Counted from the stretch's first letter, positions 38,561 to 51,212 are shown. The stretch: DNA of 64,000 nt from Tupaia tana (GCA_026018925.1 JAKSZU010000134.1:372001-436000); one strand, 5' to 3'. Notes: generated from the sequence alone by a model not told the origin. Made by a program: numbers and translations.

Positions 38561-41462
38561 ACCTCAGAGACACAGAGACAGAGATAGAAGGCCAGAGGGG
38601 CTCCCTCCCACACTAGCTTTGCTTGCTGGAGGCTGAATTATGAGTAGAAAATCTTCATTTCTCCTGAGCCCTGAAATATCTAGTTCCCAGTATCCATGTG
38701 GAAACTTCTCAGAGAATGGCTCAACTATCTTGCCTGGGAGAAAGGAGCAAAAGGGCTTATTAACAAAACAAAAGATGAAGCTGAGAGCCAGAGAGAAATT
38801 CTACCTTTAAAAAAATCGTAAAAAGGAAAAATTACCAAAAAAAAAATGAGGAGACCGGAGCAGAGAGAGACAGAGACCTCAGAGACACAGAGACAGAGAT
38901 AGAAGGCCCAAGGGGCTCCCTACCACACTAGCTTTGCTTGCTGGAGGCTGAATTATGAGTAGAAAATCTTCATTTCTCCTGAGCCCTGAAATATCTAGTT
39001 CCCAGTATCCATGTGGAATCTTCTCAGAGAATGGCTCAACTCTCCTGCCTGGCAGAAAGGAGCAGAAGGGCTTATTAGCAAAACAAAAGATGGACCTGAG
39101 AGCCAGAGAGAAATTCTACCTTTAAAAATTCATAAAAAGGAAAAATTACCAAAAAAAAAATTGAGGAGACAGGAGCAGAGAGAGACAGAGACCTCAGGGA
39201 CACAGAGACAGAGATAGAAGTCCAGAGGGGCTCCCTACCACACTAGCTTTGCTTGCTGGAGGCTGAATTATGAGTAGAAAATCTTCATTTCTCCTGAGCC
39301 CTGAAATATCTAGTTCCCAGTATCCATGTGGAATCTTCTCAGAGAATGGCTCAACTCTCCTGCCTGGGAGAAAGGAGCAGAAGGGCTTATTAACAAAACA
39401 AAAGATGGAGCTGAGAGCCAGAGAGAAATTCTACCTTTCAAAAAATCGTAGAAAGGAAAAATTACCAAAAAAAAATGAGGAGACAGGAGCAGAGAGATAC
39501 AGAGACCTCAGAGACACAGAGACAGAGACAGAAGGCCAGAGGGGCTCCCTACCACACTAGCTTTGCTTGCTGGAGGCTGAATTATGAGTAGAAAATCTTC
39601 ATTTCTCCTGAGCCCTGAAATATCTAGTTCCCAGTATCCATGTGGAATCTTCTCAGAGAATGGCTCCACTCTCCTGCCTGGGAGAAAGGAGCAGAAGGGC
39701 TTATTAACAAAACAGAAGATGGAGCTGAGAGCCAGATAGAAATTCTACCTTTCAAAAAATCGTAAAATGAAAAAATTACCAAAAAAAAAATGAGGAGACA
39801 GGAGCAGAGAGAGACAGAGACCTCAGAGACACAGAGACAGAGATCGAAGGCCAGAGGGGCTCCCTACCACACTAGCTTTGCCTGCTGGAGGCTGAATTAT
39901 GAGTAGAAAATCTTCCTTTCTCCTGAGCCCTGAAATATCTAGTTACCAGAATCCATGTGGAATCTTCTCAGAGAATGGCTCAACTCTCCTGCATGGGAGA
40001 AAGGAGCAGAAGGGCTTATTAACCAAACAAAAGATGGAGCTGAGAGCCAGAGAGAAATTATACCTTTAAAAAAATCGTAAAATGGAAAAATTACCAAAAA
40101 GAAAATAGGAGAAAGGAGCAGAGAGAGACAGAGACCTCAGAGACACAGAGACAGAGATAGAAGGCCAGAGGGGCTCCCTACCACACTAGCTTTGCTTGCT
40201 GGAGGCTGAATTATGAGTAGAAAATCTTCATTTCTCCTGAGCCCTGAAATATCTAGTTCCCAGTATCCATGTGGAATCTTCTCAGAGAATGGCTCAACTC
40301 ACCTGCCTGGGAGAAAGGAGCAGAAGGGCGTATTAACAAAACAGAAGATGGAGCTGAGAGCCAGATAGAAATTCTACCTTTCCGAAAATCGTAAAATGGA
40401 AAAATTACCAAAAAAAAATGAGGAAAAAGGAGCAGAGAGAGTCAGAGACCTCAGAGACACAGAGAAAGAGATAGAAGGCCAGAGGTGCTCCCTACCACAC
40501 TAGCTTTGCTTGCTGGAGGCTGAATTATGAGTAGAAAATCTTCATTTCTCCTGAGTCCTGAAATATCTTGTTCCCAGTATCCATGTGGAATATTCTCAGA
40601 GAATGGCTCAACTCTCCTGCCTGTCAGAAAGGAGCAGAAGGGCTTATTAACAAAACAAAAGAACGACCTGAGAGCCACAGAGAAATTCTACCTTTAAAAA
40701 TTCATAAAAAGGAAAAATTACCAAAAAAAAAATGAGGAGACAGGAGCAGAGAGAGACAGAGACCTCAGAGACACAGAGACAGAGATAGAAGGCAAGAGGG
40801 GCTCCCTACCACACTAGCTTTGCTTGCTGGAGGCTGAATTATGAGTAGAAAATCTTCATTTCTCCTGAGCCCTGAAATATCTAATTCCCAGTATACATGT
40901 GGAATCTTCTCAGAGAATGGCTCAACTCTCTTGCCTGGGAGAAAGGAGCTAAAGGGCTTATTAACAAAACAAAAGATGAACCTGCGAGCCAGAGAGAAAT
41001 TCTACCTTTAAAAAATCGTAAAAAGGAAAAATTACCAAAAAAAAAAAATGAGGAGACAGGAGCAGAGAGAGACAGAGACCTCAGGGACACAGAGACAGAG
41101 ATAGAAGGCCAGAGGGGCTCCCTACCACACTAGCTTTGCTTGCTGGAGGCTGAATTATGAGTAGAAAATCTTCATTTCTCCTGAGCCCTGAAATATTTAG
41201 TTCCCAGTATCCATGTGGAACCTTCTCAGAGAATGGCTCAACTCTCCTGCCTGGGAGAAAGGAGCAGAAGTGCTTATTAACAAAACAAAAGATGGAGCTG
41301 AGAGCCAGAGAGAAATTCTACCTTTAAAAAAATCGTAGAAAGGAAAAATTACCAAAAAAAAAATGAGGAGACAGGAGCAGAGATATACAGAGACCTCAGA
41401 GACACAGAGACAGAGACGGAAGGCCAGAGGGGCTCCCTACCACATTAGCTTTGCTTGCTGGA
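38316..41462 (+). repeat. Composite block assembled from three neighbouring cassettes
   Basis: The first monomer (38316) starts like the 47444 monomer and ends like the one at 33277. From 38631 to 39889 the sequence follows 33591-34850. From J at 39890 it follows 25729-26984: J, B2 (40204), C' (40518) and D (40832). The E monomer at 41148, with gatatacagag, resembles that of 37063. Sequence from different array neighbourhoods is thus joined within 3 kb, always in register. Confidence 0.82.
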
Positions 41463-42406
41463 GGCTGAATTATGAGTAGAAAATCTTCATTTCTCCTGAG
41501 CCCTGAAATATCTAGTTCCCAGTATCCATGTGGAATCTTCTCAGAGAATGGCTCCACTCTCCTGCCTGGGAGAAAGGAGCAGAAGGGCTTATTAACAAAA
41601 GAGAAGATGGAGCTGAGAGCCAGATAGAAATTCTAACTTTCAAAAAATCGTAAAATGAAAAAATTACCAAAAAAAAATTGAGGAGGCAGGAGCAGAGAGA
41701 GACAGAGACCTCAGAGACACAGAGACAGAGACAGAAGGCCAGAGGGGCTCCATACCACACTAGCTTTGCTTGCTGGAGGCTGAATTATGAGTAGAAAATC
41801 TTCATTTCTCCTGAGGCCTGAAATATCTAGTTCCCAGTATCCATGTGGAATCTTCTCAGAGAATGGCTCAACTCTCCTGCCTGGGAGAAAGGAGCAGAAG
41901 GGCTTATTAAGAAAACAAATGATGGAGCTGAGAGCCAGAGAGAAATTCTACCTTTAAAAAAATCGTAAAAAGGATCAATTACCAAAAATTAAAATGAGGA
42001 GACAGGAGCAGAGAGAGACAGAGACCTCAGAGACACAGAGACAGAGATAGAAGGCCAGAGGGGCTCTCTATCACACTTGGTTTGCTTGCTGGAGGCTGAA
42101 TTCTGAGTAGAAAATCTTCATTTCTCCTGAGCCCTGAAATATCTAGTTCCCAGTATCCATGTGGAATCTTCTCAGAGAATGGCTCAACTCTCCTGCCTGG
42201 GAGAAAGGAGCAGAAGGGCTTATTAACAAAACAAAAGATGGAGCTGAGAGCCAGAAAAAAATTGTACCTTTAAAAAATCGTAAAATTGAAAAATTACCAA
42301 AAAAAAATGAGGAGACAGGAGCAGAGAGAGACAGAGACCTCAGAGACACAGAGACAGAGATAGAAGGCCAGAGGGGCTCCCTACCACACTAGCTTTGCTT
42401 GCTGGA

Positions 42407-42721
42407 GGCTGAATTATGAGTAGAAAGTCTACCTTTCTCCTGAGCTCTAAAATATCTAGTTCCCAGTATCCATGTGGAATCTTCTCAGAGAATGGCTCAA
42501 CTCTCCTGCCTGGGAGAAAGGAGCAGAAGGGCTTATTAACAAAACAAAAGATGGAGCTGAGAGCCAGAGAGAAATTCTACCTTTAAAAAAATCGTAAAAG
42601 GGAAAAATTAACAAAAAAAAAATGAGGAGACAGGAGCAGAGAGAGACAGAGATCTCAGAGACACAGAGACAGAGATAGAAGGCCAGAGGGGCTCCCTACA
42701 ACACTAGCTTTGCTTGCTGGA
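42407..42721 (+). repeat. Hybrid monomer marking a clean one-monomer deletion
   Basis: The 5' part has gaaagtct and gctctaaaat, as in the monomer at 1185. The 3' part has ttattaacaaaac, aaagggaaaaatta and gatctcag, as in the next monomer at 1497. The exchange point lies between about 42453 and 42530. The resulting monomer is full length, as expected of in-register homologous exchange. Confidence 0.88.
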
Positions 42722-43037
42722 GGCTGAATTATGAGTAGAAAATCTTCATTTCTCCTGAGCCCTGAAATATCTAGTTCCCAGTATCCATGTGGAAACTTCT
42801 CAGAGAATGGCTCAACTCTCCTGCCTGACAGAAAGGAGCACAAGGGCTTATTAACAAAACAAAAGATGGAGCTGAGAGCCAGAGAGAAATTCTACCTTTA
42901 AAAAAATCGTAAAAAAGAAAAATTACCAAAAATTAAAATGAGGAGACAGGAGCAGAGAGAGACAGAGACCTCAGAGACACAGAGACAGAGACAGAAGGCC
43001 AGAGGCGCTCCCTACCACACTAGGTTTGCTTGCTGGA

Positions 43038-43351
43038 GGCTGAATTCTGAGTAGAAAATCTTCATTTCTCCTGAGCCCTGAAATATCTAGTACCCAGTAT
43101 CCATGTGGAATCTTCTCAGAGAATGGCTCAACTCTCCTGCCTGGGAGAAAGGAGCAGAAGGGCTTATTAACAAAACAGAAGACGGAGCTGAGAGCCAGAT
43201 AGAAATTCTACCTTTCAAAAAATCGTAAAATGGAAAAATTACCAAAAAAATATGAGGAGAAAGGAGCAGAGAGAGACAGAGACCTCAGAGACACAGAGAC
43301 AGAGATAGAAGGCCAGAGGGGCTCCCTACCACACTAGCTTTGCTTGCTGGA
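43038..43351 (+). repeat. Second hybrid monomer marking a one-monomer deletion
   Basis: It begins ggctgaattctgag, like the monomer at 2127, and ends with aaaacagaag, ccagatag, tttcaaaaaatcg and aatatgaggagaaagg, like the monomer at about 2440. The offset to the first block falls by one monomer here. Confidence 0.85.
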
Positions 43352-43980
43352 GGCTGAATTATGAGTAGAAAATCTTCATTTCTCCTGAGCCCTGAAATAT
43401 CTAGTTCCCAGGATCCATGTGGAATCTTCTCAGAGAATGGCTCAACTCTCCTGCCTGGCAGAAAGGAGCAGAAGGGCTTATTAACAAAACAAAAGATGGA
43501 CCTGAGAGCCAGAGAGAAATTCTACCTTTAAAAATTCATAAAAAGGAAAAATTACCAAAAAAAGATGAGGAGACAGGAGCAGAGTGAGACAGAGACTTTA
43601 GAGACACAGAGACAGAGATAGAAGGCCAGAGGGGCTCCCTACCACTCTAGCTTTGCTTGCTGGAGGCTGAATTATGAGTAGAAAATCTTCATTTCTCCTG
43701 AGCCCTGAAATATCTAGTTCCCAGTATCCATGTGTAATCTTCTCAGAGAATGGCTCAACTCTCCTGCCTGGGAGAATGGATCAGAAGGGCTTATTAACAA
43801 AACAAAGATGGAGCTGAGAGCCAGAGAGAAATTCTACCTTTAAAAAAATCGTAATAAGGAAAAATTGCCAGAAAAATAAAATAAGGAGACAGGAGCAGAG
43901 AGAGACAGAGACCTCAGAGACACAGAGACAGAGATAGAAGGCCAGAGTGGCTCCCTACCACACTAGCTTTGCTTGCTGGA

Positions 43981-46900
43981 GACTGAATTATGAGCAGAAA
44001 ATCTTCATTTCTCCTGAGCCCTGAAATATCTAGTTCCCAGTATCCATGTGGAATCTTCTCAGAGAATGGCTCAACTCTCCTGCCTGGGAGAAAGGAGCAG
44101 AAGGGCTTATTAACAAAACAAAAGATGGAGCTGAGAGCCAGAGAGAAATTCTACCTTTAAAAAAATCGTAGAAAGGAAAAATTACCAAAAAAAAATGAGG
44201 AGACAGGAGCAGAGAGATACAGAGACCTCAGAGACACAGAGACAGAGACAGAAGGCCAGAGGGGCTCCCTACCACACTAGCTTTGCTTGCTGGAGGCTGA
44301 ATTATGAGTAGAAAATCTTCATTTCTCCTGAGCCCTGAAATATCTAGTTCGCAGTATCCATGTGGAATCTTCTCAGAGAATGGCTCAACTCACCTGCCTG
44401 GGAGAAAGGAGCAGAAGGGCGTATTAACAAAACAGAAGATGGAGCTGAGAGCCAGATAGAAATTCTACCTTTCAGAAAATCGTAAAATGGAAAAATTACC
44501 AAAAAAAAAATGAGGAGAATGGAGCAGAGAGAGACAGAGACCTCAGAGACACAGAGACAGAGATAGAAGGCCAGAGGGGCTCCCTACCACACTAGCTTTG
44601 CTTGCTGGAGGCTGAATTATGAGTAGAAAATCTTCATTTCTCCTGAGCCCTGAAATATCTAGTTCCCAGTATCCATGTGGAATCTTCTCAGAGAATGGCT
44701 CAACTCTCCTGCCTGGCAGAAAGGAGCAGAAGGGCTTATTAACAAAACAAAAATGGAGCTGAGAGCCAGAGAGAAATTCTACCTTTAAAAATTCATAAAA
44801 AGGAAAAATTACCAAAAAAAAAAATGAGGAGACAGGAGCAGAGAGAGACAGAGACCTCAGAGACACAGAGACAGAGACAGAAGGCCAGAGGGGCTCCCAA
44901 CCACACTAGCTTTGCATGCTGGAGTCTGAATTATGAGTAGAAAATCTTCATTTCTCCAGAGCCCTGAAATATCTAGTTGCCAGTATCCATGTGGAATCTT
45001 CTCAGAGAATGGCTCAACTCTCCTGCCTGGGAGAAAGGAGCAGAAGGGCTTATTAACAAAACAAAAGATGGAGCTGAGAGGCAGAGAGAAATTCTACCTT
45101 TAAAAAAATCGTAAAAAGGAAAAATTACCAAAAGGAAAAATGAGGAGACACGAGCAGAGAGAGACAGAGACCTCAGAGACACAGAGACAGAGATAGAAGG
45201 TCCAAGGGGCTCCCTACCACACTAGCTTTGCTTGCTGGAGGCTGAATTATGAGTAGAAAATCTTCATTTCTCCTGAGGCCTGAAATATCTAGTTCCCAGT
45301 ATCCATGTGGAATCTTCTCAGAGAATGGCTCAACTCTCCTGCCTGGGAGAAAGGAGCAGAAGGGCTTATTAACAAAACAAAAGATGGAGCTGAGAGCCAG
45401 AGAGAAATTCTACCTTTAAAAAAATCGTAGAAAGGAAATATTACCAAAAAAAAAATGAGGAGACAGGAGCAGAGAGATACAGAGACCTCAGAGACACAGA
45501 GACAGAGACAGAAGGCCAGAGGGGCTCCCTACCACACTAGCTTTGCTTGCTGGAGGCTGAATTATGAGTAGAAAATCTTCATTTCTCCTGAGCCCTGAAA
45601 TATCTAGTTCCCAGTATCCATGTGGAATCTTCTCAGAGAATGGCTCCACTCTCCTGCCTGGGAGAAAGGAGCAGAAGGGCTTATTAACTAAACAGAAGAT
45701 GGAGCTGAGAGCCAGATAGAAATTCTACCTTTCAAAAAATCGTAAAATAAAAAAATTACCAAAAAAAAAAATGAGGAGACAAGAGCAGAGAGAGACAGAG
45801 ACCTCAGAGACACAGAGACAGAGATCGAAGGCCAGAGGGGCCCCCTACCACACTAGCTTTGCTTGCTGGAGGCTGAATTATGAGTAGAAAATCTTCATTT
45901 CTCCTGAGCCCTGAAATATCTAATTCCCAGTATACATGTGGAATCTTCTCAGAGAATGTCTCAACTCTCTTGCCTGGGAGAAAGGAGCAAAAGGGCTTAT
46001 TAACAAAACAAAAGATGAACCTGCGAGCCAGAGAGAAATTCTACCTTTAAAAAAATCGTAAAAAGGAAAAATTACCAAAAAAAAAAATGAGGAGACAGGA
46101 GCAGAGAGAGACAGAGACCTCAGGGACACAGAGACAGAGATAGAAGGCCAGAGGGGCTCCCTACCACACTAGCTTTGCTTGCTGGAGGCTGAATTATGAG
46201 TAGAAAATCTTCATTTCTCCTGAGCCCTGAAATATCTAGTTCCCAGTATCAATGTGGAACCTTCTCAGAGAATGGCTCAACTCTCCTGCCTGGGAGAAAG
46301 GAGCAGAAGGGCTTATTAACAAAACAAAAGATGGAGCTGAGAGCCAGAGAGAAATTCTACCTTTAATAAAATCGTAGAAAGGAAAAATTACCAAAAAAAA
46401 AATGAGGAGACAGGAACAGAGATATACAGAGACCTCAGAGACACAAAGACAGAGACAGAAGGATAGAGGGGCTCCCTACCACACTAGCTTTGCTTGCTGG
46501 AGGCTGAATTCTGAGTAGAAAATCTTCATTTCTCCTGAGCCCTGAAATATCTAGTTCCCAGTATCCATGTGGAATCTTCTCAGAGAATGGCTCCACTCTC
46601 CTGCCTGGGAGAAAGGAGCAGAAGGGCTTATTAACAAAACAGAAGATGGAGCTTAGAGCCAGATAGAAATTCTACCTTTCAAAAAATCGTAAAATGAAAA
46701 AATTACCAAAAAAAAAAATGAGGAGACAGGAGCAGAGAGCGACAGAGTCCTCAGAGACACAGAGACAGAGACAGAAGGCCAGAGGGGCTCCCTACCACAC
46801 TAGCTTTGCTTGCTGGAGGCTGAATTCTGAGTAGAAAATCTTCATTTCTCCTGAGACCTGAAATATCTAGTTCCCAGTATCCATGTGGAATCTTCTCAGA

Positions 46901-47690
46901 GAATGGCTCAACTCTCCTGCCTGGCAGAAAGGAGCAGAAGGGCTTATTAACAAAACAAAAGATGGAGCTGAGAGCCAGAGAAAAATTGTACCTTTAAAAA
47001 ATCGTAAAATGGAAAAATTACCAAAAAAAAATGAGGAGACAGGAGCAGAGAGAGACAGAGACCTCAGAGACAGAGAGACAGAGATAGAAGGCCAGAGGGG
47101 CTCCCTACCACACTAGCTTTGCTTGCTGGAGGCTGAATTATGAGTAGAAAGTCTTCCTTTCTCCTGAGGTCTAAAATATCTAGTTCCCAGTATCCATGTG
47201 GAATCTTCTCAGAGAATGGCTCAACTCTCCTGCCTGGGAGAAAGGAGCAGAAGGGCTTATTAACAAAACAAAAGATGGAGCTGAGAGCCAGAGAGAAATT
47301 CTACCTTTAAAAAAATCGTATAAAGGAAATATTACCAAAAAAAATGAGGAGACAGGAGCAGAGAGAGACAGAGACCTCAGAGACACAGGGACAGAGATAG
47401 AAGGCCAGAGGGGCTCCCTACCACACTAGCTTTGCTTGCTGGATGCTGAATTATGAGCAGAAAATCTTCATTTCTCCTGAGCCCTGAAATATCTAGTTCC
47501 CAGTATCCATGTGGAATCTTCTCAGAGAATGGCTCAACTCACCTGCCTGGGAGAAAAGAGCAGAAGGGCTTATTAACAAAACAGAAGATGGAGCTGAGAG
47601 CCAGATAGAAATTCTACCTTTCAAAAAATCGTAAAATGGAAAAATTACCAAAAAAATATGAGGAGAAAGGAGCAGAGAGAGACAGAGACC
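43981..47690 (+). repeat. Twelve-monomer block, copy 2 of the 29-monomer spacing
   Basis: This repeats 34851-38.5 kb in order and in private marks, including ttcgcag at about 44349, aactaaacag at about 45684, taataaaatcg at about 46362, gagcgacag at about 46735 and gaggtctaaaat at about 47166. The two copies part company inside the last monomer: this one carries aatatgaggag and gacagaaatag, while the earlier one carries gaggagacagg and gagatag. Confidence 0.9.
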
Positions 47691-48384
47691 TCAGAGACAC
47701 AGAGACAGAAATAGAAGGCCAGAGGGGCTCCCTCCCACACTAGCTTTGCTTGCTGGAGGCTGAATTATGAGTTGAAAATCTTCATTTCTCCTGAGCCCTG
47801 AAATATCTAGTTCCCAGTATCCATGTGGAATCTTCTCAGAGAATGGCTCAACTCTCCTGCCTGGCAGAAAGGAGCAGAAGGGCTTATTAACAAAACAAAA
47901 GATGGACCTGAGAGCCAGAGAGAAATTCTACCTTTAAAAATTTATTAAAAGGAAAAATTACCAAAAAAAAAATGAGGAGACAGGAGCAGAGAGAGACAGA
48001 GACCTCAGAGACACAGAGACAGAGATAGAAGGCAAGAGGGGCTCCCTACCACACTAGCTTTGCTTGCTGGAGGCTGAATTATGAGTAGAAAATCTTCATT
48101 TCTCCTGAGCCCTGAAATATCTAGTTCCCAGTGTACATGTGGAATCTTCTCAGAGAATGGCTCAAGTCTCTTGCCTGGGAGAAAGGAGCAAAAGGGCTTA
48201 TTAACAAAACAAAAGATGAAGCTGAGAGCCAGAGAGAAATTCTACCTTTAAAAAAACCATAAAAAGGAAAAATTACCAAAAAAAATGAGGAGACAGGAGC
48301 AGAGAGATACAGAGACCTCAGGGACACAGAGACAGAGATAGAAGGCCAGAGTGGCTCCCTACCACACTAGCTTTGCTTGCTGGA

Positions 48385-48699
48385 GACTGAATTATGAGCA
48401 GAAAATCTTCATTTCTCCTGAGCCCTGAAATATCTAGTTCCCAGTATCCATGTGGAATCTTCTCAGAGAATGGCTCAACTCTCCTGCCTGGGAGAAAGGA
48501 GCAGAAGGGCTTATTAACAAAACAAAAGATGGAGCTGAGAGCCAGAGAGAAATTCTACCTTTAAAAAAATCGTAGAAAGGAAAAATTACCAAAAAAAAAA
48601 TGAGGAGACAGGAGCAGAGAGATACAGAGACCTCAGAGACACAGAGACAGAGACAGAAGGCCAGAGGGGCTCCCTACCACACTAGCTTTGCTTGCTGGA
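48385..48699 (+). repeat. Monomer class E
   Basis: Class E carries atcgtagaaagg (not atcgtaaaaagg), gagagatacagag and gagacagagacagaagg. Copies start at 3383, 5274, 9052, 12511, 20064, 34221, 34851, 39263, 43981, 54992, 56253 and 62853. Several, including this one, begin with gactgaattatgagcag. E almost always precedes B2 or B and is a useful phase marker for the higher-order units. Confidence 0.88.
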
Positions 48700-49013
48700 G
48701 GCTGAATTATGAGTAGAAAATCTTCATTTCTCCTGAGCCCTGAAATATCTAGTTCCCAGTATCCATGTGGAATCTTCTCAGAGAATGGCTCAACTCACCT
48801 GCCTGGGAGAAAGGAGCAGAAGGGCGTATTAACAAAACAGAAGATGGAGCTGAGAGCCAGATAGAAATTCTACCTTTCAGAAAATCGTAAAATGGAAAAA
48901 TTACCAAAAAAAAATGAGGAGAAAGGAGCAGAGAGAGACAGAGACCTCAGAGACACAGAGACAGAGATAGAAGGCCAGAGGGGCTCCCTCCCACACTAGC
49001 TTTGCTTGCTGGA
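48700..49013 (+). repeat. Monomer class B2
   Basis: Class B2 is marked by ctcacctgcctggg, gggcgtatt (an added CpG), aaaacagaagatgg, ccagatagaaatt, tttcagaaaatcg, aaaatgg and gaggagaaagg. Other copies start at 3698, 9367, 22577, 28871, 35165, 44295, 50586, 53420, 55308 and 63169. It nearly always follows E and precedes C. A subvariant with tttccgaaaatcg, gagagtcag and ggtgctccc is seen at 21007, 26043 and 40204, where it precedes C'. Confidence 0.9.
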
Positions 49014-51212
49014 GGCTGAATTATGAGTAGAAAATCTTCATTTCTCCTGAGCCCTGAAATATCTAGTTCCCAGTATCCATGTGGAATCTTCTCAGAGAAT
49101 GGCTCAACTCTCCTGCCTGGCAGAAAGGAGCAGAAGGGCTTATTAACAAAACAAAAGATGGAGCTGAGAGCCAGAGAGAAATTCTACCTTTAAAAAAATC
49201 GTAAAAAGGAAAAATTACCAAAAAAATGAGGAGACAGGAGCAGAGAGAGACAGAGACCTCAGAAACACAGAGACAGAGAAAGAACGCCAGAGGGGCTCCC
49301 TACCACACTAGCTTTGCCTGCTGGAGGCTGAATTATGAGTAGAAAATCTTCCTTTCTCCTGAGCCCTGAAATATCTAGTTCCCAGTATCCATGTGGAAAC
49401 TTCTCAGAGAATGGCTCCACTCTCCTGCCTGGGAGGAAGGAGCAGAAGGGCTTATTAACAAAACAAAAGATGGAGCTGAGAGCCAGAGAGAAATTCTACT
49501 TTTAAAAAAATCATAAAAAGGAAAAATTACCAAAACAAAACAGAGGAGAAAGGAGCAGAGAGAGACAGAGACCTCAGAGACACAGAGACAGAGATAGAAG
49601 GCCAGAGGGGCTCCCTACCACACTAGCTTTGCTTGCTGGAGGCTGAATTATGAGTAGAAAATCTTCATTTCTCCTGAGCCCTGAAATATCTAGTTCCCAG
49701 TATCCATGTGGAATCTTCTCAGAGAATGGCTCAACTCTCCTGCCTGGGAGAAAGGAGCAGAAGGGCTTATTAACAAAACAAAAGATGGAGCTGAGAGCCA
49801 GAGAGAAATTCTACCTTTAAAAAAATCGTAGAAAGGAAAAATTACCAAAAAAAAAAATGAGGAGACAGGAGCAGAGAGATACAGAGACCTCAGAGACACA
49901 GAGACAGAGACAGAAGGCCAGAGGGGCTCCCTACCGCACTAGCTTTGCTTCCTGGAGGCTGAATTATGAGTAGAAAATCTTCATTTCTCCTGAGTCCTGA
50001 AATATCTAGTTCCCAGTATCCATGTGGAATCTTCTCAGAGAATGGCTCAACTCACCTGCCTGGGAGAAAGGAGCAGAAGGGCGTATTAACAAAACAGAAT
50101 ATGGAGCTGAGAGCCAGATAGAAATTCTACCTTTCAGAAAATCGTAAAATGGAAAAATTACCAAAAAAAAAATGAGGAGAAAGGAGCAGAGAGAGACAGA
50201 GACCTCAGAGACACAGAGACAGAGATAGAAGGCCAGAGGGGCTCCCGACCACACTAGCTTTGCTTGCTGGAGGCTGAATTATGAGTAGAAAATCTTCATT
50301 TCTCCTGAGCCCTGAAATATCTAGTTCCCAGTATCCATGTGGAATCTTCTCAGAGAATGGCTCAACTCTCCTGCCTGGCAGAAAGGAGCAGAAGGGCTTA
50401 TTAACAAAACAAAAGATGGAGCTGAGAGCCAGAGAGAAATTCTACCTTTAAAAGAATCGTAGAAAGGAAAAATTACCAAAAAAAATGAGGAGACAGGAGC
50501 AGAGAGATACAGAGACCTCAGAGACACAGAGACAGAGACAGAAGGCCAGAGGGGCTCCCTACCACACTAGCTTTGCTTGCTGGAGGCTGAATTATGAGTA
50601 GAAAATCTTCATTTCTCCTGAGCTCTGAAATATATAGTTCCCAGTATCCATGTGGAATCTTCTCAGAGAATGGCTCAACTCACCTGCCTGGGAGAAAGGA
50701 GCAGAAGGGCGTATTAACAAAACAGAAGATGGAGCTGAGAGCCAGATAGAAATTCTACCTTTCAGAAAATCGTAAAATGGAAAAATTACCAAAAAAAAAA
50801 TGAGGAGAAAGGAGCAGAGAGAGACAGAGACCTCAGAGACACAGAGACAGAGATAGAAGGCCAGAGGGGCTCCCTACCACACTAGCTTTGCTTGCTGGAG
50901 GCTGAATTATGAGTAGAAAATCTTCATTTCTCCTGAGCCCTGAAATATCTAGTTCCCAGTATCCATGTGGAATCTTCTCAGAGAAAGGCTCAACTCTCCT
51001 GCCTGGCAGAAAGGAGCAGAAGGGCTTATTAACAAAACAAAAGATGGACCTGAGAGCCAGAGAGAAATTCTACCTTTAAAAATTCATAAAAAGGAAAAAT
51101 TACCAAAATAAAATGAGGAGACAGGAGCAGAGAGAGACAGAGACCTCAGAGACACAGAGACAGAGATAGAAGGCAAGAGGGGCTCCCTACCACACTAGCT
51201 TTGCTTGCTGGA

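Larger units (their letters stand above)
41463..45870 (+). repeat. Long-range copy of 241-5273 with two single-monomer deletions
   Basis: Private marks of the first block return in order: ctaactttca with ctccatacc, ggatcaattacc with ctctctatcacac, aattgtacctttaa, gaaagtctacc, gatctcag, gaggcgctcc, gaattctgag, gagactttagag, aaaataaaataagg, and then E-B2-C-L-E-B. The offset steps from 41222 to 40911 inside the monomer at 42407 and to 40598 inside the monomer at 43038; each step equals one monomer. After 45870 this copy continues with D, as in the 35 kb block. Confidence 0.9.
47758..50899 (+). repeat. Mixed ten-monomer stretch with several composite monomers
   Basis: Starts are 47758 (C with aatttattaaaagg), 48072 (D with agtgtacatg), 48385 (E), 48700 (B2), 49014 (C-like 5' end ggcag with a gagaaagaacgcc 3' end), 49328 (H with gaggagaaagg, a B2-like feature), about 49642 (E), about 49958 (B2), 50272 (C-like 5' end ggcag with an E 3' end) and 50586 (B2). 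The composites suggest exchange between classes inside single monomers. Confidence 0.8.

Noticed and set aside
44543..44866. Longest open reading frame, 107 codons on the minus strand, and scores of related 62-106 codon frames on both strands
   Set aside because: They recur once per monomer as a by-product of the repeat. The monomer is not a multiple of three, so none crosses far into the next unit. Most minus-strand frames open at GTG rather than ATG, and A-run length changes alter the frame between copies. Frame conservation is no better than DNA conservation.
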